Shown here one piece after another: positions 21,160 to 32,390 of a stretch of DNA of 64,000 nt. Within the stretch, counting starts at the first letter, position 1. Each line of letters starts with the position of its first letter. Source of the stretch: Eutreptiella sp. 'Long Island Sound 2002' (Eukaryota; Euglenozoa; Euglenophyceae; Eutreptiales; Eutreptiaceae); the NCBI GenBank assembly GCA_964036045.1, contig OZ038387.1:58684427-58748426 (forward strand), given 5' to 3'. The notes under the pieces are model-generated. The model was not told where the DNA came from and did no database searches. It saw only the letters and a program-made list of their open reading frames with translations. The position numbers and the translations under genes were made by a program.

Positions 21160-22289
21160 TAATCCGCATGTCCCCCTGGAGAGGTGTTCAACCAGGGCCA
21201 TCGTTTTTTAGAAACTGGCCCCTTCTCTGGGTCTAATCAATCTTTTCAGGCGGCGTGCCGTCGTTGTCTGGTGCCAGGAGGACTGCCACGCCACCTGGCA
21301 TTTGATGGCGTGGTGGTCATCAGGTATTGCCTACTTCCTTTGCTACCTGTACTTCGTATTGATCTTTGATCATACGTCGCTATTTAGGGGTCTACTTTGA
21401 TAGGTTCCAGGCGTATCTTACTGAGAGGTGGCCTACACCGCTGATGGACGCACAATCATTGCACACAGCATATTTGTGCGTGGCATGTGCTATCTCTCAG
21501 ACCCGGGGAAGCTCACCAGTCGGTAAAGCATCGGGTTTGCATCCACCTTTCGGCTGAACCCACTGGTCTGCTTTGTCATGGTACATTATTACTACTGATA
21601 CCGTTGTTGGCACACAGCATAGCTACACAAGTATTGGATGACCACTATCGATGCTTCTCTAACGGGAAGTCAAGCCTGATTTCAGCAGCTGCGCTGCGGC
21701 AGTGAGGGCTTGCCTCCAGCAAAGGCAGCCATGTTCTTTACATGCTGCGACTGCCACAGATATGCCATTGTGCTGCCAGTCTGCCGCGATGGATCCCAGT
21801 CTGATAGGATTCGAATTTGCCTTATTTTTGTTTGTTGTATGGTTGATTGATTTGTCGCTTCTTGGCGGAGTGTATTGCGATGCACTGCACAGAACGCCTG
21901 TGGTTGCAGTGTAACCGAATCTATAAAGGCGCGCCCATGTCTTACGACCCTGGCACACAGCTGTGCACTGCCGCCACTTTTCGTGCAGTTGATCCCCGTT
22001 GCTGGGCTTCCGTGACCAAGTGGCCCACCGTTGACTGCAGCGGACTGGAGAATTCAAAACTAACCGCTGGTCGCGCCATGTCATATTTAGTGCTACATTC
22101 TTTGCTGTCCCCCCAGCCATGTTGCCCACAGTCTGCGGTCGTGCGTGTGCTGTCGCCAGACGCAAATGTAGGTGAGGGGCTGCGGCACATCCAGCCTCTG
22201 ATGCTGCGGCCTCTTGCACATGAATTTGTCCAACTCCCCGAAACACATTCATTGGTTGTTGTTTTTTTTTGAAATTTGACCTCATTGTA

Positions 22290-22375
22290 CAAAACAACAA
22301 GCGTGGTCTAGTTAGGCCATTTGATTCGAAGCGGGCAAAGTTGTTGTCTGCCGGGTTCTAGAGGCCGTGCGTTCG
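22290..22375 (+). repeat. tRNA-derived SINE-like segment
   Basis: GGTCTAGTTAGGCC forms a D-arm-like hairpin. About 60 bases on, GTGCGTTCGGGTTGCAC forms a good T-arm (five pairs, one G-T, with TTCGGGT in the loop). No pairing acceptor stem is visible, so a functional tRNA is unlikely. Confidence 0.4.
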
Positions 22376-23863
22376 GGTTGCACCTTTCAGGAAGCGGGCC
22401 TGTCGGTTTGTCTGCACCGGTGGGCCTGCATCGCACCTGCCCAAAGCCAAATCTGCACTTCAAGACTAACGGACATTGAAACATGGCGCATGGATTGTTG
22501 TCCAGGACGCCAATGTCCCAGGCACCACCGGGCCAACGCCCAACGCCGTCTTTTAGGAGTCACCCTTTGGGGGATGAGGGTGGGGTCTGTGGGGGTTTGG
22601 AAGTAGCGTTGCTGGATCTGGGCTGTCCTCGTTCTCTCTTTGGGCCATGGGATTGACAGGTCCTGTTTTCTGTTGGGCCACACCTGCGGCGACGCCACAG
22701 TCATGACCCGGGGCTGGTCACCGTCTTGCGCCGTGAGATGCGCATGCGGTCGTGGGCCAAAGGCAAACGCTTTCCGACTGCCCGCCGATTGTCGCCGTGC
22801 GGTGTGCGGGCCCCTGGGGCCAAGTTGGGTTACGCGGGGGGCGCTGTCATCTGTTTGGATTGTTCAACGGCCTCTGCGGCTTTTCTGGGGCAGATTAGCG
22901 CACTGCTGTTGCGGCTGTCATGCATTCTCACGGGGGGGGTACCGGCCCCCGAAAGACTCTCTTGTACCGGAGCACATTTTGCGGGCGTCCACGGTCCGTT
23001 TTCGGGCTCAGTGTCCTGAGCATGCGTGCCATGAGGTCGTGCAGAAACGACGGCTTTGTTCAAACGGCACCGGGTGTTGTGTCCGCAACGCTTTGGTGCC
23101 TTGGCTGTTGTCTGTGTGGGGGCGGTGGCACTGGAGCAGGTGACACGCGAAGAGCTCTTCTTGCAGCACGAGGCATTTCAATGGCGGTTATTGTAGAGCA
23201 CGTGCGGCTGCGTCCTGTGGGCCCGCTGTTTTGCCGAGGTAACTTTGCTGAAGCCCGAACCAACCCATTAGGCCTGGAGGGGTCCACTGTGTCACATTCC
23301 ACCTCAAGTTGCGCGTCACCACAGTCCTGTCTAGCTCAGTGACCCCGTGGTACCATTGTTTCTGAGACCTGGCCCGTGCTTGTGCAGGGGGGGGGGGGGG
23401 GACAACAGGTGTTGCCACCAGATTTATTTGGGCCCACTTTGATGTGGTACCAAATGCACTGGCGCCTTAAGGCATGAGGGTTTTGAGCTGACATTGCATT
23501 GTGAGCGGGCAGCAATTTGCACATTCATGACTGACACCGCGCTTACAAACCTGCCCTTTGGAGGGTATTCGGTCCATTATTTGAGGTTCTCAACACCGGT
23601 CTGCCCATCAGCTCCTCATAGGAGCCGATCTGTGTGAAGCTGCGTGGCAAGGCATTAGGGGACCAGGTGGATGCCACGAGCGGATTCTACTCAGAGGTGT
23701 GCTGATTTCCCGCAGTTCTGCGCTGCTTCTGCTTTCTTTCTGGGAGGCAGGGCATGGGGAAATGGAGAAGTTGTGCTTTGCACTGCAAGTATTCTTGTCT
23801 ATGCTCATTCCTCGGTGCCGCACATGCAAGGTTGCGTAGTGTCTTAGATTTAGCGATGTCCGA

Positions 23864-23958
23864 GGTACAGTGCACCATCCAAGGTACAGTGTACCGCCCA
23901 AGGTACAGTGTACCATCCAAGATACAGTGGTGTGAGGTACAGTGCCGCTCAATGTACA
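23864..23958 (+). repeat. 19-bp tandem repeat with palindromic core
   Basis: About five units of GGTACAGTGTACCATCCAA, diverging toward the 3' end. Each good unit contains the palindrome GGTACAGTGTACC, so a single strand could fold as a chain of hairpins. Confidence 0.75.
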
Positions 23959-23979
23959 ATAGGAGTTGGTACTGCATGA

Positions 23980-24385
23980 ATTTGGTACCCACCCGCCCCT
24001 TGGCCTAACACGGACTTGTCCAAACACGGCGACCCCGTGTTTCCGCATCTTGGGTCTTTTTTGGAACCATCGTATTTGCGGTTCCAATCGAATAGAGCAT
24101 GTGGTTTGCAGCTTCGTGCAGGCTTCCGGAAGGGTCAATATGGGTGTCAAGGTGTTGGCGTGGGTGTACTTCCCTGTGCTCTTGGGTTCTGGGTGGTATG
24201 CTGGCCTGTCGGACACCCTTTTGTAGTCATGAAGGGGAAGGGCAGGCCTATGTCTGCAACACGTGTTCCCTCGTACGTGCCGCGCGGTAGCGCGGGCATG
24301 TCCAAACTCGGCGACCCCGTGTTTCCGCATTTTTGCCCCCTGGAACAGAACGTGGCCCGTGTTAGGACAAGCGCGGGAGGGGGGC
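23980..24385 (+). repeat. Dispersed repeat B, copy 1 (poly-C/G-capped element)
   Basis: Diverged copy, in opposite orientation, of 31492-31875. Shared blocks include GGCGACCCCGTGT, GGAACCATCGT, GTGCAGG..GGAAGGGTCAA, GTGCCGCGCGGTA and GAACGTGGCCCGTGT. Within this copy a 34-base block beginning CGGCGACCCCGTGTTTCCGC recurs about 287 bases apart (24020s and 24308s). The left flank is C-rich and the right flank G-rich. Confidence 0.75.
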
Positions 24386-25210
24386 TACCTGGGCGCACTT
24401 TAGACAGGGAGACGGGGGATGGGCTTGTAATCTGGGCTCTTGGCTGGAAGGCTTTGGATCAAAGGTGCGTACGGTGCACGCATTTCCGGTTGCGGTGGTG
24501 CTGCACACGCTGTGTGGCGTGTGCCCTTTCTTGGTCCGCGATTGGAGCGCCCTCCCTCCCCCCGCTCTTTGCCCCCACCCCCCAAACGAATGTGCATGCG
24601 ATTGCCCCCGTTGCGTGCCCTTCTCGCCCCCTTGCAATTGATTTCCCCTGCTGGAACAGACAGTCGTGGCCTGTTCACTCCAAGGGTGCGTGTTTTCCTT
24701 CTTTGTTGTTGCCATCATGTTGTTGCTGCCGTTCTGCACCTTAGAGCGTCGACGGATGCATTGCACACGGCCACTGTATTTTGCCGGCCATTCTGTAATC
24801 GCAGCGTCACGACCCTGTGCAAAAATATTTTTGTCGGGATTTTTTGAACAGTTGCGTGTCTTTGGGGGCGCGTCGTTGCGCTGTGCACGGCGCTGTGCAC
24901 AAGCTCAGCCGTTGCGGACCCCTCAACCGGGACCTCTCCCTCGCGGACCCATCATGCAGTGATGCTTGGCGGATGGTGGTTTGGTTTCCGAAATGTGAAT
25001 GCGGCGACTCAGCAAGACTCACGCCCACTCGTAAAAACTGGGCACATTTCAGCTTTTGGCTGTTCCATATGGTACTTTGAGTGGTTAGTGGTTGTGGGGT
25101 TGGTTCTGGTACCGTCACCCTGATAGAGTCACCCACGCGCTGCGCTCAGGCTGTGCGCGTGCTGTGCGGAAACGCTTCTTTGGCTTCTCTGCGCACACAC
25201 GCCCTCCGAC
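24386..25210. other. Unassigned
   Basis: No supportable gene. Several overlapping frames on both strands, none with a recognisable motif. Confidence 0.4.
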
Positions 25211-25600
25211 CCCTTGGGGGTCGGCAAAAGGAAAAGAAAAGTCCTCAGGGTCAAAATCAAATTGCGTGGAAGTATCAATTTTCGGGCCGCGTGTGGTATG
25301 CAAAGCCTTGTGTCTCAGAACCCCCTCCATTCGGTCAACATTGTGCAATCACCAATCTGCTCTCGATGTACGGCTGTGTTGCACGCAATGCACGTGGAGT
25401 GTGCGTCCTTCGGGGAGGCACAGAACCCAGGCCCCTACCACGAAGGCTCTCGAAGATGGGATGCATCCGCTCGCTGCAGCCCCAACCGCGACTCCCGCAG
25501 CTGCCCTGTGTCTGGCCCCACTTCGCGCTGTGGCCCCCGCAGTCACCAGCCTAGTCCATCGGGTTCCAGATCCGTAGCAGCTGGTCAATGTCATGCATGA
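25211..25600 (+). mobile_element. Possible LINE-type ORF relic with NPGP motif
   Basis: A frame with a basic start and a CSRC...CASFGEAQNPGP segment at about 25405-25440. GEAQNPGP resembles the NPGP phrase (2A-like) that often lies near the N-terminus of non-LTR retrotransposon proteins in algae and protists. No endonuclease or reverse transcriptase domain follows, so if correct this is only a 5' remnant. Confidence 0.3.
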
Positions 25601-27060
25601 CCACCCACTGCAGTTAGCCATGCGATACCTGAGTAGGATTTGGAGACATTTGCAACACGCTCAATCCTGCACTAGCCTGAGGGTCTGGCTTTTTGTAGCC
25701 AATGGATTGGGCATTGAATGGGTCTTTATCCAGGGAGCAGATCTTCAGTGCTGGGCCTGTGCGCAGCCTGCGACACCACCACTTTTACATTCATTTACTC
25801 TGTGTATACTTTTCCTGCAAAGTACGTGTAAGTTTGTTGAATCCCTGAAAGCCTTTTTCGCGCCCAGCCAAGCCCGATGTGGCCCCGAAGATACGGACTC
25901 TGGTCCTTGTGGTCCTCTCAGCCATCGCCATTTCTTATCAGCAGAAACCTTTTGTTGATGCCGTAGCTGCATGCTGGTTGTGCGACACGCGCAGCCCAAG
26001 GTCCGAGGGCAGTGTAAATAAATTTTGTTGCCAATGGTGCCATGATGCTCAGACCTGCCATGCAACATTCAACGAATTAAGTGTTGGCTGACTGTCGAGT
26101 TCTGTCTTTTGTGTTGCCTGTTTAAGCTTTTGAGGGTGCAAAGGAGCCCAGAGCCAGGCCAAAGGGAGGGTTGCAGCATGCATCCTTCCGCAATTGCCTC
26201 AGCATTGCGTCACCGCCGCACCAGCAGCCACAAATGCAAGGTAAGCCCACGTGTCCCACAAGTGCTCCGGCACGCGTGCATAACCAACAGTTCCAATACC
26301 TTCGGCTGCCAATTCAATAGTGACATTTTGGGATGGCTCCCTTCTCGGGGGGCTACACACAAACCTGAGGTGCAACGTCAAACAGTGTTGGCACAGGCCT
26401 ACACAAACCTTTTGCGCAGTGCAATATACAAGATCACAATGCAAAGACCGTTTGCTCACTGTTTTTCGGCATGTTTTCATTTGAGGCCTGTACGACTGCA
26501 GAACAGAAGCCCTATTCTGCCCTTCCGGAACAAGAAGAAGCAAGAATATTGGCATCTGAATGATCCCTGTTGGATTTCACTACCGCTAGAAGGTCGGCGG
26601 TATTGATGGTTGGTGTTGGGTGCAGAGGAACAAAATCTGCAATCTCCATTCCAGCAAGCGGTGGATTAGCTTCCAGAACCCCGTGCAAAGCCAAACCCCG
26701 CAAACTCTTCTCATGAGCCATCCATAAAGATGAGCAGAAACCCTCCTCCTGCAGCTGTTCTAAGTGCTTATCCATGGCGGAAGAGTTGACTCCTCTTTGC
26801 ATTCATACACAAATGTATGCCATAGGCGCTCATGTTTGGTACCATTTGTGCCTCATCTTCCAATACTCGGCCTATCCCTGAAATGCCCACTGAACATGTC
26901 CAAGAGTTCAAGGTTTCAAGGTGGTTTGGACACGTAAAAAGAAGATTCATACAGTGCCTGTGGAAAGGGCACGGAAGTAACATGAATGCTTGAATGGAAT
27001 TGATACTACCGGTGTTGTGCATGCACTGCTGCGGCTGTAAAGTGGTACAGTTTTGTGATG
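25601..27060. other. Unassigned
   Basis: No gene recognised. A minus-strand frame at 26512-26802 (96 residues) is plausible as protein but unmatched, and overlapping frames on the plus strand weaken it. Confidence 0.4.
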
Positions 27061-27106
27061 CAATCCACCCCCCCAGGGGGGGAACCGCACTTTGTGACCG
27101 CCCCAG

Positions 27107-27900
27107 CCCCCCCCCCCCCCCCTGGGGGTGAACTGGCCTGAGAAAAGGGGGGAGATTTCAAGAGGGGAGACAGCAGACAAGGAGGAGGGGCACAGCGAGG
27201 CAGGAGAGGCAACCAGAACAGCGGGAACAGGGAACCAGAATGGAGCGGATGGCAGAGCGTGCACATGGCAGGCAGCGACAACAAAGGGGATGGCCTGGCC
27301 AGCCAGCCCCGTCGCTACCAGGTGCCAGGGCAACCCCTGCTCAACCGGCATCAGGTGGGGGTTGTCTCCCACAGCCCAGATGGGCTGTTTGCGCAACAGG
27401 AGCGGGAGCCTATCAGGGGCAGACCAGCCGTGAGGGGGAAAAGGACATATGGTGGACGGGCGGGACAGCGCGTGGAGGAACAGGGCACCTGGGCCTCACG
27501 CACACATAAACACAGCGAGGCAGGCTACGGACGGCCTGTGGACAGAGGCGTGTGGACAGCAAAAACAGTCAAACGACCCCGGCAACAACCAGCACATCCT
27601 CAATACGCCAATTATTGGGTGCCGCTAACGCGCAAACGGCACACCATGCCACATTCAGCACAGCCCCAACACACCAACTACTGGGCTCCGCGAACGCGGA
27701 AACGACACCAGCAAGAGCACCGGCCACAGCGGCCGACAGAAAGCAGCGACCCGACGCAACATGCGAAGGGAAGAACGGGTGACTGTCCAGGGCCCCGTAA
27801 AGGAACAACAACCAGACGGAATGTCACACAGGGGGCGCGGGGTGTCTCCCCTTTGGGAAGGAAGGGCCTTGCCCCAGGATGGTATCAATATCGCTAGTGA
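27107..27900 (+). mobile_element. Repeat-type ORF with internal duplication, C-run at its 5' end
   Basis: A 16-C run (27107-27122) is followed by purine-rich sequence and an open frame to 27897. The frame contains a duplicated phrase of the type YANYWVPLTRKRH and TNYWAPRTRKRHQQ (about 27601-27715, unit near 69 bases). The protein is basic, low in complexity and lacks any enzyme motif. I have an impression that this phrase is common in translated repeats of a flagellated green alga, but cannot verify that. Most likely a high-copy element fragment and not a host gene. Confidence 0.4.
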
Positions 27901-29549
27901 TCAGGGGTTCACCCTTCCCAATGTGCTGGTTCAACTGCTCCCCAATGGAACACACCCAAGATAGGCTTCCTTACATGTCCATCTTAAGGTTCGCTTGTGT
28001 CAAACATTGCCCCCATACACAGATGCATCTTGTCACCTAGCAGAATCCGTACCTGTGACAGCCTGCACACAACACAATGCAACATGCAAGAATGTAGTGA
28101 GTTGACCGGCATGATGGAGCCATAACCATGGCTGCACTTGGCAACTGGTGCCATTTGATTGGAGCCAAATAGTAGCACAACAGCGTCTACCGACCCCGAA
28201 CGGCGACGGGAACTCTTGGTGGAGGCTTTGCTCCATGGGTTGGCATGTTCCTAACCCCCCGAGTCCGCTGGCAATTTCATTGTTTGAATGAAGGTCAGTC
28301 TCATGATACTGGATGCCCCCGGCTTTTGGCTTCCAGAGGTACACGAGCAGGCACGTGCAACATTCAATATCACAGCTATGCTGCACCTTAATCATGGCTA
28401 CGTCCTAGTTGTCCACTCAAAGTGGACCACCACAGAGGACTCTCGATAATCAGCATAACATTAAAATGGAAAAGGCCTCCGCAATCATGGTGTATTCCAG
28501 GTCACCCAGGAGCCCAGACATGAAAGGGGAGCAATGTGTGAATTCCTTCAGCTTCAAGCCATGCTAGACAGCCTCTTTTCTGATTACTCTGAGCATTCTG
28601 TGCTTAGCTTTTTGGACTGCAATGCGCTGGGTGAGGCTGACGTTTCACTCCAGTACGTCGTAAGGAGGAGGCGTCTGCTGTCCATATCCGCAGTGAGCGA
28701 TGGAGACACCCGTTGCGCTAGGGCTTCGAAAAGAAGGGAGACCGGTGCCTCTTCACTAGTAGCAGCTGGATCAGGCAACATATCATCAAACGTCCACTGG
28801 GCACGCTGCCCAGCCCCAAGGCTTATTAGTGTTCTCGGACTCTCAGGAAAGGTCTGGGATCTCTCTGTGCATTGTGCATCATCACGAAGATTAAAAGCAA
28901 CCATGGATTTGAGGGGCACGTGGAAGGTGAAGCACCGGAGAGGTCGCTGTCACATACAGAGCCACAGTGAAGCCATACCCCTGCCCCCCTTCGCAAACAA
29001 TGGCACAGGCACTAGAAATCGTGAAACCCTCCTTTGGGTCTTGGCTGTCACCTATATCCAGTCCAATGCAAGTGCATGCAGATCGCCCCAAGGTTGCTCT
29101 TTGCGCACACTCTGACTATGTTTTGCTGGGTGACAGAGGAGCAGCACGCAGATGGAAGATTCAGGGATGGGTGGGATCCTCCTGGGTGGATCTGTGGGAG
29201 GAGCTGCTATGGCACTTAGATGACGCTTTTCAGGAATCAAATGGGTCAAAGTACTCTCGCATTAAAATGTGGAGGGTAATGAACAAGCAAACGCACTCGC
29301 AAATCAAAGACGTGTCTCAATCCCATGTAGCCAGTCAGAGGAACTCCTATGTCACGCAAGATGCATTCGTGTTGCACACCTGCACATGCGCCAAAACGGC
29401 TGACGAGTTTTCTTTTGCAGTCTTGTGCATGTGCCCGTCCTCTGTCATGAAGCGAAATACTGCTTCGGATTTGGACATAGGCCGGAAGACAAGAAGAATG
29501 CTACTCTTCACGAACCTTTCTGTGTACAGAGGCTGCACAGGGATACAAA
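27901..29549. other. Upstream of Hub1, no firm gene
   Basis: Open frames at 28534-29115 and 28967-29563 overlap on the plus strand, but neither shows a motif I recognise. The last few hundred bases must contain the Hub1 promoter. No clear TATA box was found. Confidence 0.4.
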
Positions 29550-29657
29550 ATGCCAATGATTGAGGTGATTCTGAATGACCGATTGGGGAAAAAGGTCCGG
29601 GTGAAGTGCAACGACGATGATACAGTTGGCGATCTGAAGAAGCTGGTTGCAGCCCAG
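29550..29657 (+). CDS. UBL5: Hub1/UBL5 exon 1
   Basis: Two in-frame ATGs, 29550 (MPMIEV) and 29556 (MIEV). The second gives the canonical N-terminus. Donor GCCCAG|GTTTTC. Confidence 0.93.
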
Positions 29658-32390
29658 GTTTTCTGTTGCCCCTCATTCCCACATCCCACGCCCTGTGCTC
29701 TTTTGCCAGAAGAGAAGCAACAGAGGCCAATCGATCCAACCAACTGCACCGCTCTTCATCATCAAGGAAAGCTGAGTCCCATATTCCCCTCACCCCCATT
29801 ACCCCTCTAGTTCATGGTGGAGGATGTTGGCAGAAAGAAGATTTCTAAGGGCACAGTGGCGAAAGGAGTGACTCTGACAAGGGAAGGGAGAAGGGTAGGG
29901 GAGAGGCAATGGTCTGGAACAGGTTTTAGCTAAAAGCAACCAACATAACCCAGACAAATGCAGCCTCCTTCACCTTACGACTTCTGGCAACTGCACGACA
30001 ATATTTCTTGTGCTAGAGTGAGCCACAACGTCATGGTTTGGAATCAGCCACGTCGTGTGCTCAATGTTGAAACTGCGAGTCCGCCGTAAAGGTCACCCTG
30101 GGCCAGCTGTACCCCAAAGGGGAAGTGGAATTGGAAGGGGGTTGCCAAGAAAGACTGTTCAGGGAGCACATGTTGCATGCTCAAGGTCTGTTTGAATGAA
30201 GAGCCGCCTTGAACGTATCCCCCTCAGAAGTTCTTCGTATCCCTTTGCAAGGCACCCAAACCTCAACCCCCTCAAAATCGTCTTCCCCCCCCCCCCACCA
30301 CTTTGGACAGTAGTCGCCAATCCACATCCCTCGGGAGTGTGACGGAAGCGTCACGCCCCGCCGACTAATGCCCCATAAGGGGCAGTACATAGTCTCCCTC
30401 CGGAAAAAATGGTGGTGTGGGTCTTCCAGTCAGCCCCCCCCCCCCCCCGCCCGGAAGCCCACTGAAACCCAAACCAGGACTGAGTATCGGGACCGAGCTG
30501 GTGGGATATGGCTTGCATTTCCATTGCACACTGTGCGCTCTGCGCATTGCAGCACACAGCGCCTCCCATCCAGCTTGCATTCTGCACGTTTGGCGGCCTC
30601 TCTGAGGGCAGACATGGTCACCAACCGGGAGTCATGGTCCAAAGGCACCCTTTTTCGTGTCCTTGGGAGTCCATCAGGTCTTTGGCAAAATGTCATTTGT
30701 CACTTTTTTTTTCAACTTTCTGCTGCTGCTGTACCGCTTTTGGGGGCAGCAACAGCAGTGTGCTGGTCGAGGATGTCGAAGGGCATACGCCTGAGCGGCT
30801 TGCCCTCGAAGGCCTTCACGTCCCCGATCAGTTTGTGGTCGTTGATGATGGCGTTGAAGAACAAATTTTCCGCCATCTGTTGAGGCAGATTTGGTCCCAT
30901 ATTACGTCCTCTCTCCAGCAGTTCGTGGGGGGGACATTAGGGACGAACAACAATGAAGGTCCCACAGGCGTAATCATCCCCAGACCCCCCCCCCCGCCCC
31001 CCGCGCACGCGCGCCATGTGTTGGTGTGTCCAGAGGTGAAGTGACTCAAGCCTCGTGCTGCAGGGCATTGCGGGGTCCTGTTCTCCACGTTCCATGCTGG
31101 ACACCACCTTCCACTGGAGCACCGGCAGAGTACAGACAAAAGGGGGGGAGAGGGGGATTTGGGGTACACCAGGTGGTCGTTGGCGGTCTCTGGGGTTGTG
31201 TGTGCCCAGTGCCGCGGGCCCTGGGAGCACGACTGGGTTGGGGTGTGGTTCGCTTACCTCCGGGTCTCCAGGGGAGATCCACGAGTGCACAGGACAGGGC
31301 GCGGCGAGGTCCAGGCGCAGGTGGGGTCTTGCCTCGCAATGGCGGAGGCGCTGGGGTGAGCCTGAAGCGCTATGGCCACTGATGGACCCAGAGGGCACCT
31401 GCTCTGCCAGCCCCTCAGGGAGGTGCAGCCGCAAAGGCACGCCAGTGGCCTGAATCCCCCTTCAGCGCCCTGCTTCCAAATCTCCAGTCTACCCCCCCCC
31501 CCCCCTCTTGTTCTGACACGGGACACGTTCTGTTTCAGGGGGTAAAAGTGCAGAAACTCGGGGCTTACCGTGTTCGGACAAGCCTGTGTTACCGCGCGGC
31601 ACGTGGCACGGAACACATGTCGCAAGCCTAAGCCAACCCGACCCCTCAGAACATGACAATACAAAGCAGCAGCCCGGCATACACCCCAGAGCACAAGAGC
31701 GCCTGAAACTACAGCTACTCCAACACTTTGCCACCCATGTTGACCCTTCCTGCGGCCTGCACAAAGCTACAAATTGGATTGGAACAGCAAAAACGATGGT
31801 TCCAAAGAAGACCCCAAAGTGCAGGACACGGGGTCGCCATGTTAGAACAGGGCGGACGGGGGGGGGGGAGGGGCGTACTGGTGTCGATTCGCCCTGCGGT
31901 GTCTGTGAGTCCTTGGTAATATTAGGCAGTCACCTGAAAGTGCACCACCGTTGACGTTTGAACCAAGGCCCCAGACAAAGACAACAGGCACCTCCCATTC
32001 ATTACTGATAAGTGTCGATGTTGATGGACAGGGGTGTTTGGGGAAAAGAAATGGTTCAACATTTTGGAACCATGTTTTTTGTGTTGCAGACGATGCATGG
32101 TGTCATCAGCGCTACACAGCCTTTGGCCTGGCATCGGGAACGGGAGAGGCGAAAGGCTCATCCGGCCTTGGGGCCGCGCAGCGACCAATGACCCGCCAAC
32201 CCTAATGTCTCTCGCAGTCCTCGTCACGTCTCTACATATGCATCACTGTGTTGTGCACGCCGCATTGCAGACGGGGACCCGGCACGACAAAATCCGTATT
32301 CAGAAGTGGTACACGGTGTACAAAGACCACATCACCCTCAAAGACTACGAGATCCATGACGGGATGGGGCTCGAGTTGTACTACAACTGA
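29550..32390 (+). CDS. UBL5: Hub1/UBL5 ubiquitin-like splicing modifier, two exons
   Basis: Exon 1 (29550-29657) encodes [20 protein letters not shown] and on to LVAAQ. Exon 2 (32271-32390) encodes [15 protein letters not shown] through LELYYN and stop. Both match the very conserved Hub1/UBL5 protein almost residue for residue. Both boundaries are phase 0 with CAG|GT and TTGCAG|A. Starting at the second Met (29556) the product is 73 residues, exactly the family length, and ends in the typical double Tyr without a di-glycine. Hub1 binds spliceosomal proteins non-covalently and affects splice-site use. The 2613-base intron is packed with repeats (C runs, a TGCAC-array header, dispersed repeat B, a 216-bp duplicated segment). 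Confidence 0.95.
30285..30448. repeat. C-run pair in the Hub1 intron
   Basis: C runs at 30285-30296 and 30434-30448. Confidence 0.8.
30491..30600 (+). repeat. Header-plus-TGCAC array, short copy
   Basis: GACCGAGCTGGTGGGA followed by a short run of TGCA/TGCGC motifs, the same family as in Fic intron 2. Confidence 0.6.
30712..30900 (-). CDS. Possible nested antisense exon in the Hub1 intron, unknown
   Basis: On the minus strand a frame reads [17 protein letters not shown], then [20 protein letters not shown], with strongly G/C-ending codons like the genuine genes nearby, then degrades into Ala/Ser-rich sequence. This looks like a real or recently real coding exon lying antisense inside the Hub1 intron. 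I cannot name the family. The flanking exons were not found, so it may be a captured gene fragment. Confidence 0.3.
   Translation of the reverse strand: MGPNLPQQMAENLFFNAIINDHKLIGDVKAFEGKPLRRMPFDILDQHTAVAAPKSGTAAAES
31492..31875 (-). repeat. Dispersed repeat B, copy 2 (in Hub1 intron)
   Basis: Inverted, diverged copy of 23980-24385. On the minus strand it starts with GTACGCCCC and a C run (mirroring the G run ending near 31872) and ends with AACAAGAGGGG and a G run (C run 31492-31505 on the plus strand). The ends are therefore inverted poly-C/poly-G caps. Confidence 0.75.
31915..32130 (+). repeat. 216-bp segment, copy 1 (in Hub1 intron)
   Basis: Identical over 216 bases to 34478-34693 by direct reading. 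It contains, on the minus strand, a tRNA-like box A/box B pair (GGGAGGTGCC...CTTGGTTCAAACGTC), suggesting a SINE. On the plus strand it contains a strong acceptor-like TTTTTTGTGTTGCAG. Confidence 0.95.
32271..32390 (+). CDS. UBL5: Hub1/UBL5 exon 2
   Basis: Acceptor GCATTGCAG. 39 codons plus TGA; carries the conserved GxKWYTxxKDH-type and YEIHDGMxLELYY segments. Confidence 0.95.
   Translation, partial: TGTRHDKIRIQKWYTVYKDHITLKDYEIHDGMGLELYYN

Larger units (their letters stand above)
20106..23863. other. Unassigned GC-rich region
   Basis: No firm gene. Contents: GTGTGGCGTG simple repeats (20187-20230, 21015-21070), a C run at 21142-21159, tRNA-like segments near 21488-21555 and 22290-22375, a G run at 23387-23401, and possible transposase debris. 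Short frames in 22640-23340 read partly like protein but have stops and frame changes. Confidence 0.4.

Noticed and set aside
29118-29280. RRWKIQG...SSWVDL phrase resembling a discoidin (F5/8 type C) strand pair
   Set aside because: Too short, no other conserved part of the fold nearby, and overlapping frames are equally open.
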